DNA of 64,000 nucleotides, taken from Pseudodesulfovibrio sp. 5S69 (GTDB taxonomy: Bacteria; Desulfobacterota; Desulfovibrionia; Desulfovibrionales; Desulfovibrionaceae). Position 1 is the stretch's first letter; each line of letters opens with the position of its first letter. The DNA lies in NCBI RefSeq assembly GCF_037094465.1, contig NZ_CP146609.1, forward strand, positions 682,001 through 746,000. The letters are read 5' to 3'. The position numbers were made by a program, and so were the translations under genes. Below are positions 7,266-16,571 of this stretch, one piece after another. The notes beneath the pieces are model-generated. The model was given only the letters and a program-made list of their open reading frames with translations. It did not search any database and was not told the DNA's origin.

Positions 7266-9035
7266 ATGGAGAACAGCAAGATAGCCGCCCTGGTGGAGCT
7301 CGGCATCCTGTGCCGGGGGGGGCAGGTGGAGCCCGTAGGGGACGGTCGCGCCGACCCCGGCCCGCATCGTTTTTCCGAACACTCCCAGCTATGCCGGTTC
7401 GAGAATCCGGCCTTCCGCCATCCCTTCGAGGACCCGTCGGTGGCCGTCTACTCCCTGTTCGCGCCGGACACCACCATCGAGGCGGCGCTTTCCGGCACCC
7501 GGCTGGTGGTCCTGCTCGGCGCGGCCGACACCCCGCAGTTGCGCGCGGCCCTGGCCTCCAATGCCACGGTGGTGATCCTGTTCGAGCCCGACGAGCGGGT
7601 GCTCGCCCACTTCCTGGAGCGGTTCCGGCTGGCCGGGCTGAACCGGCCCAACCTGTTTTGCTTCACCGGCGAGCCCCGTTCCTTCGACCCGCCGTTGCAG
7701 GACATGCTGCCCGGCGACATGTTCCGGTTGGGCACCCCGGCCTTCTTCGTCACCGACCGCGTGCGCGGGCTGTACGGCGGCTGGGCCGACCGGGTGGTGT
7801 CATATCTGGAGACCCTGCACTACCGCCACGCCATCTACGGGGTGTCCGGCCAGGCCCTGAGCCTCTCGCGGCCCCTGCGGAACATCCATCGGGGGCTGTT
7901 GTACGACCAGCAGGTCCACGCCTTCGAGAACGTGCCCGCATACCTGGCCGCGCCGTCCATCGGCGGGCTGCGCAACCGGCTGCCGGGGGCCGAGGCCATC
8001 CTGGTGGCCGCCGGGCCGGACCTGCCGGAAAAACTCGACTGGATCAGGCGCAACCGGGAACGCGGTGTGATCATCTGCGTGAACAACGCGGTCAAGCCCC
8101 TGGCCGAGGCGTTCATCCAACCGCATTTCGTGATCATCAACGACACTTCCATCGACTCCGGGAGGGTCTTCGGGCACATCCCGAAGCTGCCCGAAGCCAT
8201 CCTGGTCGGCCATTGCCTGTCCGACCTGGGCGGCGACCGCTTCCGGCAGAAATACCTGTTCGGCTCCTTCCTGCCGCAGATTTTCGGGGAAAGGGAGGAC
8301 CTCCGGCTCCACGGCTCGGTCATCTCCACGGCCTTTTCCCTGGCCCGGCACCTGGGATGCTCGCGCTGCGTGCTGGTCGGTGCGCAACTGGCCTCCACCG
8401 ACCCGTGGAGTCTGAGCTACGCCCGCGGCACGGTCATGGACGCGCCCGAGGGCGCGGCGCGGGAGCTGGTTCACGAATATCCCCAGCTCTGCCCGGTGAC
8501 GACGCCCTTCGGGGAGCCGCTGTTCACCACGCTCAATTTCCTGGACGCGGCCCTGTGGCTGGCCGAGGAGATCCGCGTGTCCGGGGTGCCCTGCGTGAAC
8601 ACCTCCAGGGCGAGCATCCTGTACGGGGAGGGCATCGAGTACGACGGGGAGCCCGTGCTTTCGGGCCGCGTGCCGAACATGAAGGACCTGTTCCGGCCCG
8701 AGCCGCCGCGCGTGGACCGAGGGGAGGCGGGCCGCTGGCTGCGCCGCGAGGTCCGGCTGTGGACCAGCGTGGGCGAGGCCGCACGGACCCTGCTGGCCGA
8801 CGATACCCCGGCCATGGCGGCCAAGGGCATGGCCATCCTGGAGCAGTTGGACAGGAACAACGTCACCTATCTGGCGGAACGGCGCGGCGGGTTCAACAAT
8901 CGGGAATTCTACCGGCTGGTCTTCGAGGGGGACGAGCCTTCCCGGCGCAAGGGGCTGCGCACGTACTTCCGCGAGGTCCTGGCCATGAGCGGGGAGTTCC
9001 TCGCCCTGCTGCGCCGGGCCGTCGAATCCCTCTAG
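7266..9035 (+). CDS. Maf-like DUF115 glycosyltransferase-type protein
   Basis: This 589-residue protein holds the DUF115/MptE-like domain (about 240-420). It shows ILVAAGPDLPEKLDWI, the glycine-rich nucleotide-binding start, then IICVNNAVKPL and FVIINDTS, as in motility-associated factor (Maf) proteins that attach nonulosonic acids to flagellin. Start is the ATG at 7266 with GGAGG at 7257-7261. Longer in-frame starts give a non-conserved leader. A TTGACA at 7195-7200 may be its -35. It stands alone, 2 kb before a pseudaminate-type operon that could supply its sugar donor. It overlaps the convergent nadE stop by 4 nt. Confidence 0.75.
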   Translation: MENSKIAALVELGILCRGGQVEPVGDGRADPGPHRFSEHSQLCRFENPAFRHPFEDPSVAVYSLFAPDTTIEAALSGTRLVVLLGAADTPQLRAALASNATVVILFEPDERVLAHFLERFRLAGLNRPNLFCFTGEPRSFDPPLQDMLPGDMFRLGTPAFFVTDRVRGLYGGWADRVVSYLETLHYRHAIYGVSGQALSLSRPLRNIHRGLLYDQQVHAFENVPAYLAAPSIGGLRNRLPGAEAILVAAGPDLPEKLDWIRRNRERGVIICVNNAVKPLAEAFIQPHFVIINDTSIDSGRVFGHIPKLPEAILVGHCLSDLGGDRFRQKYLFGSFLPQIFGEREDLRLHGSVISTAFSLARHLGCSRCVLVGAQLASTDPWSLSYARGTVMDAPEGAARELVHEYPQLCPVTTPFGEPLFTTLNFLDAALWLAEEIRVSGVPCVNTSRASILYGEGIEYDGEPVLSGRVPNMKDLFRPEPPRVDRGEAGRWLRREVRLWTSVGEAARTLLADDTPAMAAKGMAILEQLDRNNVTYLAERRGGFNNREFYRLVFEGDEPSRRKGLRTYFREVLAMSGEFLALLRRAVESL

Positions 9036-10690
9036 AGATCGCGGCGGCAGGCCAGGGGCATGCGCCAGCCCGTGCCGAAGGAGCGCGGGGTGAGCTTGAT
9101 GCCCGGCGCGGCCTGGCGGCGTTTGAATTCCGCTCCCCGCACCAGGTTGAGGACCCGGCTCACCGTGGCCTCGTCAAAGCCCGCCGCGATGATCTCGCCG
9201 CGCGACTGGTGGTGCTCTATGTGCCGGGCCAGGATGGCGTCGAGCACGGCGTAGTCGGGCAGGGAATCCTGGTCCTTCTGGTCCGGCCTCAGCTCGGCGG
9301 ACGGCGGCTTGGTGATGATCGCCTCCGGGATGTGCGGGGCGACGTTCGCGTTGTACCACTTGGCCACGTTGAACACCCCGGTCTTGTCCACGTCCGAGAT
9401 GACCGCGTACCCCCCGGACATGTCCCCGTAGATGGTGCAGTAGCCCACGGCCAGTTCGGATTTGTTGCCCGTGGTCAGGAGCAGGGCGCCGAACTTGTTG
9501 GACAGGGCCATGAGCAGGTTGCCCCGGATGCGCGACTGGATGTTCTCCTCGGTGGTGTCCGGCTCAAAACCTTCGAAGGGACCCGCCAGGGTCTTCTCGA
9601 ACTGGGCCATGATCGGCTCGATGGGCAGGGTCAGGGTCTTGACCTCGAGATTCTTCGCCAGCTCTAGTGAATCGTCGATGGACCCCTTGCTCGAATAGGG
9701 CGAGGGCATGAGCACGCAGGTCACGTTGTCCGCGCCCAGCGCCTCGGCGGCCACCGCGGCGGTCACGGCCGAGTCGATGCCCCCGGACAGGCCGACCAAG
9801 GCCTTGGAAAAGCCGCTTTTGCGCACGTAGTCGCGGGTGCCGACGACCAGGGCGCGCCAGGTCTCGGCCTCGCGGCAGAAATCGTCGTCGGCCACGGTGT
9901 TGGCCGAGGGGGCGTCCGTGTTTACCAGGATGACGTCCTCCTCGAACCCCTTGGCCCGGGCCATGAGCCCGCCGTCGGGCGTGAACGCGCAGGACCGGCC
10001 GTCAAAGACCAGGTCGTCGTCGGCCCCGGCCTGGTTGACGTAGACCATGGGCGCCCCGTACTTGCGGGCCACGGCCCCGAGCATGTCCTCGCGCAACTGC
10101 TGCTTGCCCAGGAACAGGGGCGAGGCGGAAAGGTTGATTATGATGTCCGGGCTCTGGGCGGCGGCCTCCTCGAGCGGGTCGCGCGCATAGGTCCGGGTGT
10201 CCCAGTAGTCCTTGTCGTTCCAGGCATCCTCGCAGATGGTCACGGCCAGGGTCAGGCCGTTCGTGCGGATGATGTTGGCCTCCGGGTCTCCCTCCGGGGC
10301 GGGCTCGAAATAACGCGCCTCGTCGAACACGTCGTAGGTGGGCAGCAGGGTTTTGCGCACGGACCGCTTTACCTCGCCGCCCTCGCAGAACAGGGCGCAG
10401 TTGAAGACCGGCTTGCCCTGGCCCGTGCGGTTGCGCTCCACCGCGCCCAGCAGCAGGGGCGGGCCGTCCGCGAGCGCCTTGGCCAGCTCATCGGCCCGGT
10501 CGCGGACGCGGTCCACGAATCCCTCGTAGAGCAGCAGGTCGCGGGGCGGATAGCCGGTCAGGGCCATCTCCGAGGTTACGCAGATGTCCGCGCCGAGGGA
10601 GCGCGCGCGGCGGGCCGCGTCCAGGATTCTGGCCGCGTTGCCGTCCAGGTCGCCGACAATGGGATTGAGTTGCAGGAGGCCGATTTTCAT
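9032..10690 (-). CDS. nadE: Glutamine-dependent NAD+ synthetase
   Basis: This 552-residue two-domain enzyme makes NAD+ from nicotinate adenine dinucleotide, ATP and glutamine. The N-terminal nitrilase-type glutaminase has the catalytic triad context: Glu in SEMALTGYPP, Lys in RKTLLPTYD and Cys in TICEDAWND. The C-terminal synthetase has the ATP pyrophosphatase P-loop ALVGLSGGIDSA and the conserved TTGNKSELAVGY and SAELRPDQ.DQDSLP segments. Length is as usual for the family. The ATG at 10690 gives MKIGLLQLNP, the expected beginning. A TTG six codons earlier is in frame but unlikely. No strong ribosome site is visible for either. Confidence 0.93.
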   Translation of the reverse strand: MKIGLLQLNPIVGDLDGNAARILDAARRARSLGADICVTSEMALTGYPPRDLLLYEGFVDRVRDRADELAKALADGPPLLLGAVERNRTGQGKPVFNCALFCEGGEVKRSVRKTLLPTYDVFDEARYFEPAPEGDPEANIIRTNGLTLAVTICEDAWNDKDYWDTRTYARDPLEEAAAQSPDIIINLSASPLFLGKQQLREDMLGAVARKYGAPMVYVNQAGADDDLVFDGRSCAFTPDGGLMARAKGFEEDVILVNTDAPSANTVADDDFCREAETWRALVVGTRDYVRKSGFSKALVGLSGGIDSAVTAAVAAEALGADNVTCVLMPSPYSSKGSIDDSLELAKNLEVKTLTLPIEPIMAQFEKTLAGPFEGFEPDTTEENIQSRIRGNLLMALSNKFGALLLTTGNKSELAVGYCTIYGDMSGGYAVISDVDKTGVFNVAKWYNANVAPHIPEAIITKPPSAELRPDQKDQDSLPDYAVLDAILARHIEHHQSRGEIIAAGFDEATVSRVLNLVRGAEFKRRQAAPGIKLTPRSFGTGWRMPLACRRDL

Positions 10691-10708
10691 GGGGACGTGA
10701 TACGCCAA

Positions 10709-10996
10709 AGCCGCGCCGGGGGCAATACGCGGGGCCGCTTCTTGTCGCCCGGAGCGAGGCGGAGCGGACTAGGCCCGGTCCTTGCATTGGGAAATTTCCG
10801 GCGTCAGGCAAATGTCATCGGGCCGTGCGGACCGGCCCCGTTTTCGGCTCGGGAATCGTTTGGCGGGTAAATAAAAAGTGCGGAATATCTAAAGCTATTT
10901 GGCTTTTGCGTCGAATAATCATACGGTCGGTGTATAATCGAAATGAACATGCAGCGAGAAAATTGTCTCGAAACCGTTGGTGCCGACAGGTAAAAT
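10709..10996 (+). promoter_or_regulatory. AT-rich leader and candidate promoter of the glycan operon
   Basis: The 288 nt between nadE and gmd change from GC-rich to clearly AT-rich after about 10,865. TATAAT is present at 10933-10938, preceded by TG. The matching -35 is poor (TTGCGT at 10906-10911 is too far, and no other close match exists), so activation or an extended -10 is possible. The transcript would have a roughly 55-nt leader before the gmd ATG, which has only a short AGG ribosome site. Confidence 0.4.
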
Positions 10997-12091
10997 ATGA
11001 AAAAAAAGGCTTTGATTACAGGGGTAACCGGACAGGACGGTTCCTATTTGGCGGAGCTTCTGCTCGACAAGGGCTATGAGGTGCACGGCTTGAAGCGCCG
11101 GGCCTCGCTGTTCAACACCGAGCGGGTGGAGCACCTGTACCAGGACCCCCACGAGGCGGACCAGCGGTTCATCCTGCACTACGGCGACATGACCGACGCC
11201 ACGAACCTCATCCGGGTGGTGCAGGAGGTGCAGCCTGACGAGATCTACAACCTGGCGGCCCAGAGCCACGTCCAAGTCTCCTTCGAGACCCCGGAATACA
11301 CGGCGGACAGCACCGCGCTGGGCCCCCTGCGGTTGCTGGAGGCGATCCGCATCCTCGGCCTGGAGAAGAAGACCCGTTTTTACCAGGCGTCCACCTCAGA
11401 GCTGTTCGGCAACTCCGGGGTCAATTCCCAGAGCGAGTTGACTCGGTTCAGCCCGCGTTCCCCCTATGCGGCCGCCAAGCTGTACGCCTACTGGATCACG
11501 GTCAACTACCGCGAGGCCTACGGCATGTACGCCTGCAACGGCATCCTTTTCAACCACGAGTCCCCGCGCCGGGGCGAGACCTTCGTCACCCGCAAGATCA
11601 CCCGCGGCCTGGCCCGCATCGCCGCCGGTCTGGACTCCTTGGTCTGGCTCGGCAACCTCAACGCCCGCCGCGACTGGGGCCACGCCGCCGACTTCACCGA
11701 GATGATGTGGCTCATGCTCCAGCAGGACGCGCCCGACGACTACGTCATCGCCACCGGCGCCAGCTACTCGGTGCGCGAATTCGTGGAGATCGCGGGCCGC
11801 AAGCTCGGCATGGACATCCGCTGGCAGGGCGCGGGCAGGGATGAGGTCGGCATCGACGAGAGGACCGGCAACGCCGTGGTGCGCATCGATCCGCGCTACT
11901 ACCGCCCGACCGAGGTCGACAGCCTGACCGGCGAGGTCGCCAAGGCGCGGCGCAAACTCGGCTGGACCCCGAAGATTTCCTTTGAATCCATGGTCGAGGA
12001 GATGGTCGCCTCGGATCTGGACCGAGCCAGGGTCGAGGTCCTGTGCCGCGAGAACGGCTTCGACACCGTGAACGGCTGCCTGGGGGAATGA
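10997..12091 (+). CDS. gmd: GDP-mannose 4,6-dehydratase
   Basis: This 364-residue extended SDR enzyme converts GDP-D-mannose to GDP-4-keto-6-deoxy-D-mannose, the first step to GDP-L-fucose and related deoxysugars. It shows the NADP-binding [10 protein letters not shown] (9-18), the ASTSELFG segment holding the catalytic Thr and Glu, and [12 protein letters not shown] with the Tyr-x3-Lys pair. [16 protein letters not shown] is the family signature. It is the first gene of the 25-kb operon, and its TGA overlaps the ATG of the fucose synthase, so the two enzymes are made together. Confidence 0.96.
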   Translation: MKKKALITGVTGQDGSYLAELLLDKGYEVHGLKRRASLFNTERVEHLYQDPHEADQRFILHYGDMTDATNLIRVVQEVQPDEIYNLAAQSHVQVSFETPEYTADSTALGPLRLLEAIRILGLEKKTRFYQASTSELFGNSGVNSQSELTRFSPRSPYAAAKLYAYWITVNYREAYGMYACNGILFNHESPRRGETFVTRKITRGLARIAAGLDSLVWLGNLNARRDWGHAADFTEMMWLMLQQDAPDDYVIATGASYSVREFVEIAGRKLGMDIRWQGAGRDEVGIDERTGNAVVRIDPRYYRPTEVDSLTGEVAKARRKLGWTPKISFESMVEEMVASDLDRARVEVLCRENGFDTVNGCLGE

Positions 12092-13035
12092 TGGATTCGA
12101 GCGCGCGCATTTTCGTGGCCGGGCATCGCGGCCTGGTGGGATCGGCCATCGTCCGCCGGCTCGAGGCCGAAGGGGCGGACAACCTGCTCCTGCGCACCCG
12201 CGCCGAGCTGGACCTGACGGATCAGGCGGCCGTGCGCGGCTTCTTCGAGCGCGAGCGGCCCGAATACGTATTTCTCGCCGCGGCCAAAGTCGGCGGCATC
12301 CACGCCAACGACGCCTACCCGGCGGACTTCATCCGCGATAACCTGCTGATCCAGACCAACATCATTGACGCGGCCTTCCAGTCCGGGACGCGCAAGCTTC
12401 TCTTCCTCGGCTCGTCGTGCATCTACCCGCGCGAGGCCCCGCAGCCCATTCCCGAAGGCGCCCTGCTGACCGGGCCGCTGGAGCCGACCAACCAGTGGTA
12501 CGCCGTGGCCAAGATCGCGGGCATCAAACTCTGCCAGGCCCTGCGGCGCCAGTACGGCTTCGACGCCATCAGCGCCATGCCGACCAATCTGTACGGGCCG
12601 GGCGACAATTTTCACACCGAGAACTCCCACGTCATCCCCGGCCTGCTGCGGCGCTTCCATGAGGCCAAGGCGGCGGACGCGGACGCGGTCGAGGTCTGGG
12701 GCACCGGCAACCCTCTGCGCGAGTTCCTGCACGTGGACGACCTGGCCGACGGGCTGGTCTTCCTGATGCATGAATACTCCGGCGAGGAGATCGTCAACGT
12801 CGGCTCCGGCCGCGAGGTGACCATCCGCGAGTTGGCCGAGACCGTGGCCAACGTGGTGGGATTTCAGGGCAAGATCCGGTTCATTCGTCCCGAGATGGAC
12901 GGCACCCCGCGCAAGCTGGTGGATTCGGCCCGCATCCGGGCCATGGGCTGGAGTCCGGCCATCGACCTGGAGCCGGGGCTGGCCGGGACCTACGAATGGT
13001 ACGTCAACAACCGCATCGAAAAGGGCGGGGCATAA
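12088..13035 (+). CDS. fcl: GDP-L-fucose synthase (epimerase/reductase)
   Basis: This 315-residue SDR protein epimerises and reduces GDP-4-keto-6-deoxymannose to GDP-L-fucose. It has the [13 protein letters not shown] site, the AAKVGGI stretch, SSCIYPREA and WYAVAKIAG with the Tyr-x3-Lys pair, and [12 protein letters not shown], all diagnostic. Two ATG codons are adjacent (12088 and 12091). The first overlaps the gmd stop as ATGA and is preferred for coupling. Together with gmd it supplies GDP-fucose to one of the downstream glycosyltransferases. Confidence 0.95.
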   Translation: MMDSSARIFVAGHRGLVGSAIVRRLEAEGADNLLLRTRAELDLTDQAAVRGFFERERPEYVFLAAAKVGGIHANDAYPADFIRDNLLIQTNIIDAAFQSGTRKLLFLGSSCIYPREAPQPIPEGALLTGPLEPTNQWYAVAKIAGIKLCQALRRQYGFDAISAMPTNLYGPGDNFHTENSHVIPGLLRRFHEAKAADADAVEVWGTGNPLREFLHVDDLADGLVFLMHEYSGEEIVNVGSGREVTIRELAETVANVVGFQGKIRFIRPEMDGTPRKLVDSARIRAMGWSPAIDLEPGLAGTYEWYVNNRIEKGGA

Positions 13036-13856
13036 TGCGCGAAGCCAAGAAGATTTCCGTGGTCGTGCCGACCTACAACCAGGCCCAGTACCTCTGGCCG
13101 TGCCTGGACTCCATCTGGTTCCAGGACTACCCGAACCTCGAGATCATCGTGGTGGCGGACCCGTCGCCCGACAACACCGCCGAGGTCCTGGCCGATTTTC
13201 AGCAGGCCGTGAAGACCGACACCGTGTCGCACGCCGCCCGGCTGGCCGACGACGGCACCGTGATCCGGGCCGAGTACCCCCGGTACCGCGCCGAGGGCCG
13301 CGAGCTGGTCATCTTCGAGAGCGAAACCCGGCTGGGCCACACGCCCGCCTACAACAAGGGGTTCGAGCTGGCCACGGGCGACTACTGCACCTACATCGCC
13401 TCGGACGACCTCTGCCACCCGCAGATGCTCTCGGAGATGGCCGGGCCGCTCGACCGCGACGAGGCGGATTTCGTCTTCTCGGACATGTTCGTGGTGGACG
13501 ACGCCATGCGCGTCCTGCGCGAATTTCGGCTACCGGACTACAGCTTCGAGAAGAGCTTCTGCGACTGGTACCTGTGCGGCGTCTCCAAGCTCTACCGCCG
13601 CTCCCTGCACGAGCGCTTCGGCTACTACGACAACAACTATACGGCCAACGACCACGAATGCTTTCTGCGCTTCGCCCTGAACGGCGCGCGCTTCCAGCAC
13701 CTCCCCAAGACCCTCTACTCCGTGCGCAGCCACGACCAGCGCGGCCAGGACGTGCACAGCGAGGCGAGCTGGAAAAAATTGCTGGCCGAGTCTTCGGGCC
13801 TGGTGGAGAAAGCGCGGGGATTTGCCGCGAGGCAGGGGCTTTTGGGCGATCGTTAG
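13035..13856 (+). CDS. Family 2 glycosyltransferase
   Basis: This 273-residue GT-A enzyme begins ISVVVPTYNQAQYL and has IIVVADPSPDNT, the donor-site Asp pair in YIASDDLCHP and a C-terminal NDHECFLRFAL segment. It contains an insertion between strands 2 and 4 (about 45-95). The ATG overlaps the fucose synthase stop as TAATG. The position next to gmd-fcl makes a fucosyl or deoxyhexosyl transferase plausible, but GT2 sequence does not define the donor. The only sizeable gap in the early operon (90 nt, AT-richer, 13857-13946) follows it and might hold an internal promoter. Confidence 0.85.
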   Translation: MREAKKISVVVPTYNQAQYLWPCLDSIWFQDYPNLEIIVVADPSPDNTAEVLADFQQAVKTDTVSHAARLADDGTVIRAEYPRYRAEGRELVIFESETRLGHTPAYNKGFELATGDYCTYIASDDLCHPQMLSEMAGPLDRDEADFVFSDMFVVDDAMRVLREFRLPDYSFEKSFCDWYLCGVSKLYRRSLHERFGYYDNNYTANDHECFLRFALNGARFQHLPKTLYSVRSHDQRGQDVHSEASWKKLLAESSGLVEKARGFAARQGLLGDR

Positions 13857-13946
13857 GTGAGTTAATGGTTTTGGAATGAGAATTGCTTTTGAATGCAGGT
13901 AGGATGATTCCTCCCCCGGAAACGTCAAAAAACTGGATCAGGCGAT

Positions 13947-14675
13947 ATGGACCCGACGCAAAACGCACCCGAAGGCGGCAAGGCCATCATCTACATCCCA
14001 GCGCGGGCCAATTCCTCCCGGCTGCCCGGCAAGGCTTTGGCAGACCTGGGCGGCCATCCGCTCATCGCCTACACCGTTCGGGTGGCCAAGGCGATCAAGG
14101 GCGTGGACCATGTCCTGGTGGACACGGACAGCCCGGCCATCCGCGAGGCGGCCCTGGAATACGGGGCCGAGGTGCCGTTCCTGCGCGACCGGGCCCTGGC
14201 CGGGGACAAGACCTCCTTGGACCAGACCGTCAACGTCTTCATGGAGCGCGTCCGTGAGGTCTTCGGCCCTGTGTCCAAAAAGATCAGCATGCTTCCCACC
14301 AGCCCGTTTCGGAACGTGGCCGATGTGCAGGAGCTGGTCGACGCCTTGGAAAACCACTTGTCGGTCGAAACGGTCCTGGCCACCGACTCGGACTTGTCCA
14401 CCCAATATTTCGTTCGTGACGGGGAGGTCCATTCCCTGCTTGAGGTTTCGGAATACAACCCCCTGCAATACCATTGGATCAAGGGGCTGGGGTATTTCCA
14501 TGCCTACTACATGGCCGGAACCTCTCCGCGGCATCTGTGGCTGTACAACAACTTCAAGTACCACGTGCTGACCAACCCGGTGGAACTCATCGACATCGAC
14601 ACCTTGAGCGACCTGGAGGTGGCCAGGCGGGTGATGGACGCCAACCTCTACGATTTCGGGATGGAGATGCAATGA
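13947..14675 (+). CDS. Acylneuraminate cytidylyltransferase-like CMP-sugar synthetase
   Basis: This 242-residue protein of the NeuA/KdsB/PseF type activates a nonulosonic acid with CTP. The key N-terminal signature IIYIPARANSSRLPGKAL (Arg and Lys contact CTP) is intact, followed by VDTDSPAIREAALEYGAEVPFLR and the substrate-loop region. It is the first of two such enzymes in the operon (the other starts at 25189). The C-terminal half departs from the usual pattern (LWLYNNFKYHVLTNPVELIDIDT), keeping the terminal IDID/DxD metal motif. It may act on a different sugar from the second copy. Confidence 0.75.
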   Translation: MDPTQNAPEGGKAIIYIPARANSSRLPGKALADLGGHPLIAYTVRVAKAIKGVDHVLVDTDSPAIREAALEYGAEVPFLRDRALAGDKTSLDQTVNVFMERVREVFGPVSKKISMLPTSPFRNVADVQELVDALENHLSVETVLATDSDLSTQYFVRDGEVHSLLEVSEYNPLQYHWIKGLGYFHAYYMAGTSPRHLWLYNNFKYHVLTNPVELIDIDTLSDLEVARRVMDANLYDFGMEMQ

Positions 14676-15520
14676 TCGCCCTGTTGAGTCTTGCCTTGCC
14701 GGGCGATGCCCGCAGCCGTGTTTTCCTGGATTCCCCGGCCCTGCTCCGGGAGATGATTGAATACGTTCATGCGGTCGTGGCTGAACGGATGCCCGCCGTG
14801 GTGGTCGCGAATCCGGACGTCCTGCCGTTTCTGTCCGACGTGAATCTGTCCGCTGACGTTATCGTGGACCGTGCTCCTGCCGGTCCCGAAGGGGTTGCGG
14901 ACTGGGCGCTGACGGTTGTGAATCCGTCGCCGGATGAACCGCTGCTGGTGGTGTCCCCCTTCCTGGGCGTGGTCAGCCCGGAACGGCTGGATGCTTTTCT
15001 TGAGCACAAGGGCGGCGGATGTCCCCTGATCTCGGCCAGACCGGTCACGGCCAACGTCAATCCCTTCTGGATGAACATGATTTCTCCCACGACCCGGGTG
15101 GGGCGGTCCTCCTACGTGGATCGGAACAAGACCAAGTTGCCGAAATTCACGCAGACCGCCAGCATTATCAACCAGGAGCGGTGGCGGGAACTGATCGGCG
15201 ACCTCGAAATTTACGGCAGCCAGTGGCTGCCCAAGCTGCACAAGCTGGACGGCGCTCTGGCCCTGGTCCAGTCCCAGGCAGGGGATTTTTCGCCTGTGCT
15301 TCTGGACGAGCCGGGACTTGAGGGGTTGCCCCTGCTCTACCAACTCCCTCTTTTCGATATGGCGACCGACATTCCCGCCTCGCTCAGGCGGTCCGTCCCG
15401 TCGGAGAACGGGACGATCAGACTGGAGCAGGCCCGGACGGCCATGCGGTCCATGGGATACGACGACGGCGGCACCAGCCACCTTCCGACGTTGCGGCCTG
15501 CCGGACACTACCGTTCCTGA
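14672..15520 (+). CDS. Unknown protein in the glycan operon
   Basis: This 282-residue soluble protein has no domain I recognise. It starts with ATGA overlap on the cytidylyltransferase stop, so it is coupled to it. The N-terminal 130 residues have alternating hydrophobic strands and small loops (AVVVANPDVLPFLSDV, PLLVVSPFLGVVSPE), suggesting an alpha/beta nucleotide-sugar-type fold related in shape to its neighbour. The C-terminal half contains RVGRSSYVDRNKTKLPK and a Trp/Leu segment. Codon usage matches the operon. A partner or acceptor-specific role alongside the upstream CMP-sugar synthetase is possible but unsupported. Confidence 0.6.
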   Translation: MIALLSLALPGDARSRVFLDSPALLREMIEYVHAVVAERMPAVVVANPDVLPFLSDVNLSADVIVDRAPAGPEGVADWALTVVNPSPDEPLLVVSPFLGVVSPERLDAFLEHKGGGCPLISARPVTANVNPFWMNMISPTTRVGRSSYVDRNKTKLPKFTQTASIINQERWRELIGDLEIYGSQWLPKLHKLDGALALVQSQAGDFSPVLLDEPGLEGLPLLYQLPLFDMATDIPASLRRSVPSENGTIRLEQARTAMRSMGYDDGGTSHLPTLRPAGHYRS

Positions 15521-15562
15521 CGCGACTGACGGAATCAAAACAGCGAAACGCGAGGCGTGAAC

Positions 15563-16549
15563 ATGCTCAATGGGAAGAACATCATACTGGTCGGCGGCAC
15601 CGGGTCGTTCGGCAACAAGCTGGTGGAGACGGTGCTGGCGCGGTACAAGCCGTCCAAGGTGATCGTCTTCAGCCGGGGCGAGCTCAAGCAGTACGAAATG
15701 GCCCAGCGCTTCAGCCGGGCCGAGTACCGTTGCATGCGCTATTTCATCGGCGACGTCCGTGATCTGGAACGCCTCCACCGCGCCTTCAAGGACGTGGACG
15801 TGGTCGTCAACGCGGCCGCCCTCAAGCACGTTCCCATTGCCGAATATAACCCGGAAGAGGCGATCAAGACCAACATCATGGGCGCAATGAACATCGTCAA
15901 CGCGGCCATCGACGCGGGTGTCGAGAAAATCATCAACCTGAGTACGGACAAGGCTTCCAATCCGATCAACCTGTATGGGGCGACCAAGCTGTGCGCCGAC
16001 AAGCTGTTCATCGCCGGGAACAACCTGGTGGGTAAGCAGGATACGGCATTTTCGGTCGTGCGTTACGGCAATGTGCTCGGCAGCAGCGGGAGCGTTATTC
16101 CGTTTTTCCGCCAGAAATGCCAGACAGGACGGTTGCCGGTTACGGACAAGCGCATGACCCGGTTCTGGATATCCCTCCAGGACGGCGTGGACTTCGTCCT
16201 GGACTGCCTGGAGCGGATGGTCGGCGGCGAGATTTTCATTCCCAAGCTGCCCAGCACGAGCATCGTGGATTTGGCCAAAGCCATCGCCCCGGAGTGTGAG
16301 GTCGACATGATCGGCATCCGGCCCGGCGAAAAGCTGCACGAAGTCCTGGTCCCGGAGGACGAGGCGCGCTGCACCGTGGAACACGACAACCACTTCGTTA
16401 TCCAGCCCGATTTCGAATTCTTCCGCCGTCGATTCAAGGCGGACCAGTACAAGCCCGTGCCCGAGGGGTTCAGCTACGCCTCGGACACCAACCCATGGAA
16501 GCTGGACGTGTCTCAGATTCGCGAGATACTGAAAAGGAACCACCTGTAA
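15563..16549 (+). CDS. pseB: UDP-GlcNAc 4,6-dehydratase (inverting), PseB type
   Basis: This 328-residue FlaA1/PseB-type SDR catalyses the first step of pseudaminic acid synthesis, making UDP-2-acetamido-2,6-dideoxy-L-arabino-hexos-4-ulose. It is the short soluble form without membrane helices. It shows GGTGSFGNK for NADP, then STDKASNPINLYGATK, which contains the Thr-Asp-Lys catalytic group and the Tyr-x3-Lys pair, and MTRFWI. The ATG at 15563 lies 7 nt after GAGG. A GTG two codons earlier is less well placed. It is followed 22 nt later by the aminotransferase that uses its product. Confidence 0.93.
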   Translation: MLNGKNIILVGGTGSFGNKLVETVLARYKPSKVIVFSRGELKQYEMAQRFSRAEYRCMRYFIGDVRDLERLHRAFKDVDVVVNAAALKHVPIAEYNPEEAIKTNIMGAMNIVNAAIDAGVEKIINLSTDKASNPINLYGATKLCADKLFIAGNNLVGKQDTAFSVVRYGNVLGSSGSVIPFFRQKCQTGRLPVTDKRMTRFWISLQDGVDFVLDCLERMVGGEIFIPKLPSTSIVDLAKAIAPECEVDMIGIRPGEKLHEVLVPEDEARCTVEHDNHFVIQPDFEFFRRRFKADQYKPVPEGFSYASDTNPWKLDVSQIREILKRNHL

Positions 16550-16571
16550 GATCACAGCATCGAGACTCGGC

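Noticed and set aside
7310..9667. 785-codon plus-strand frame over the Maf-like gene and nadE
   Set aside because: It is Arg/Gly/Pro-rich, in another frame of the Maf-like gene and antisense to nadE, with no motif.
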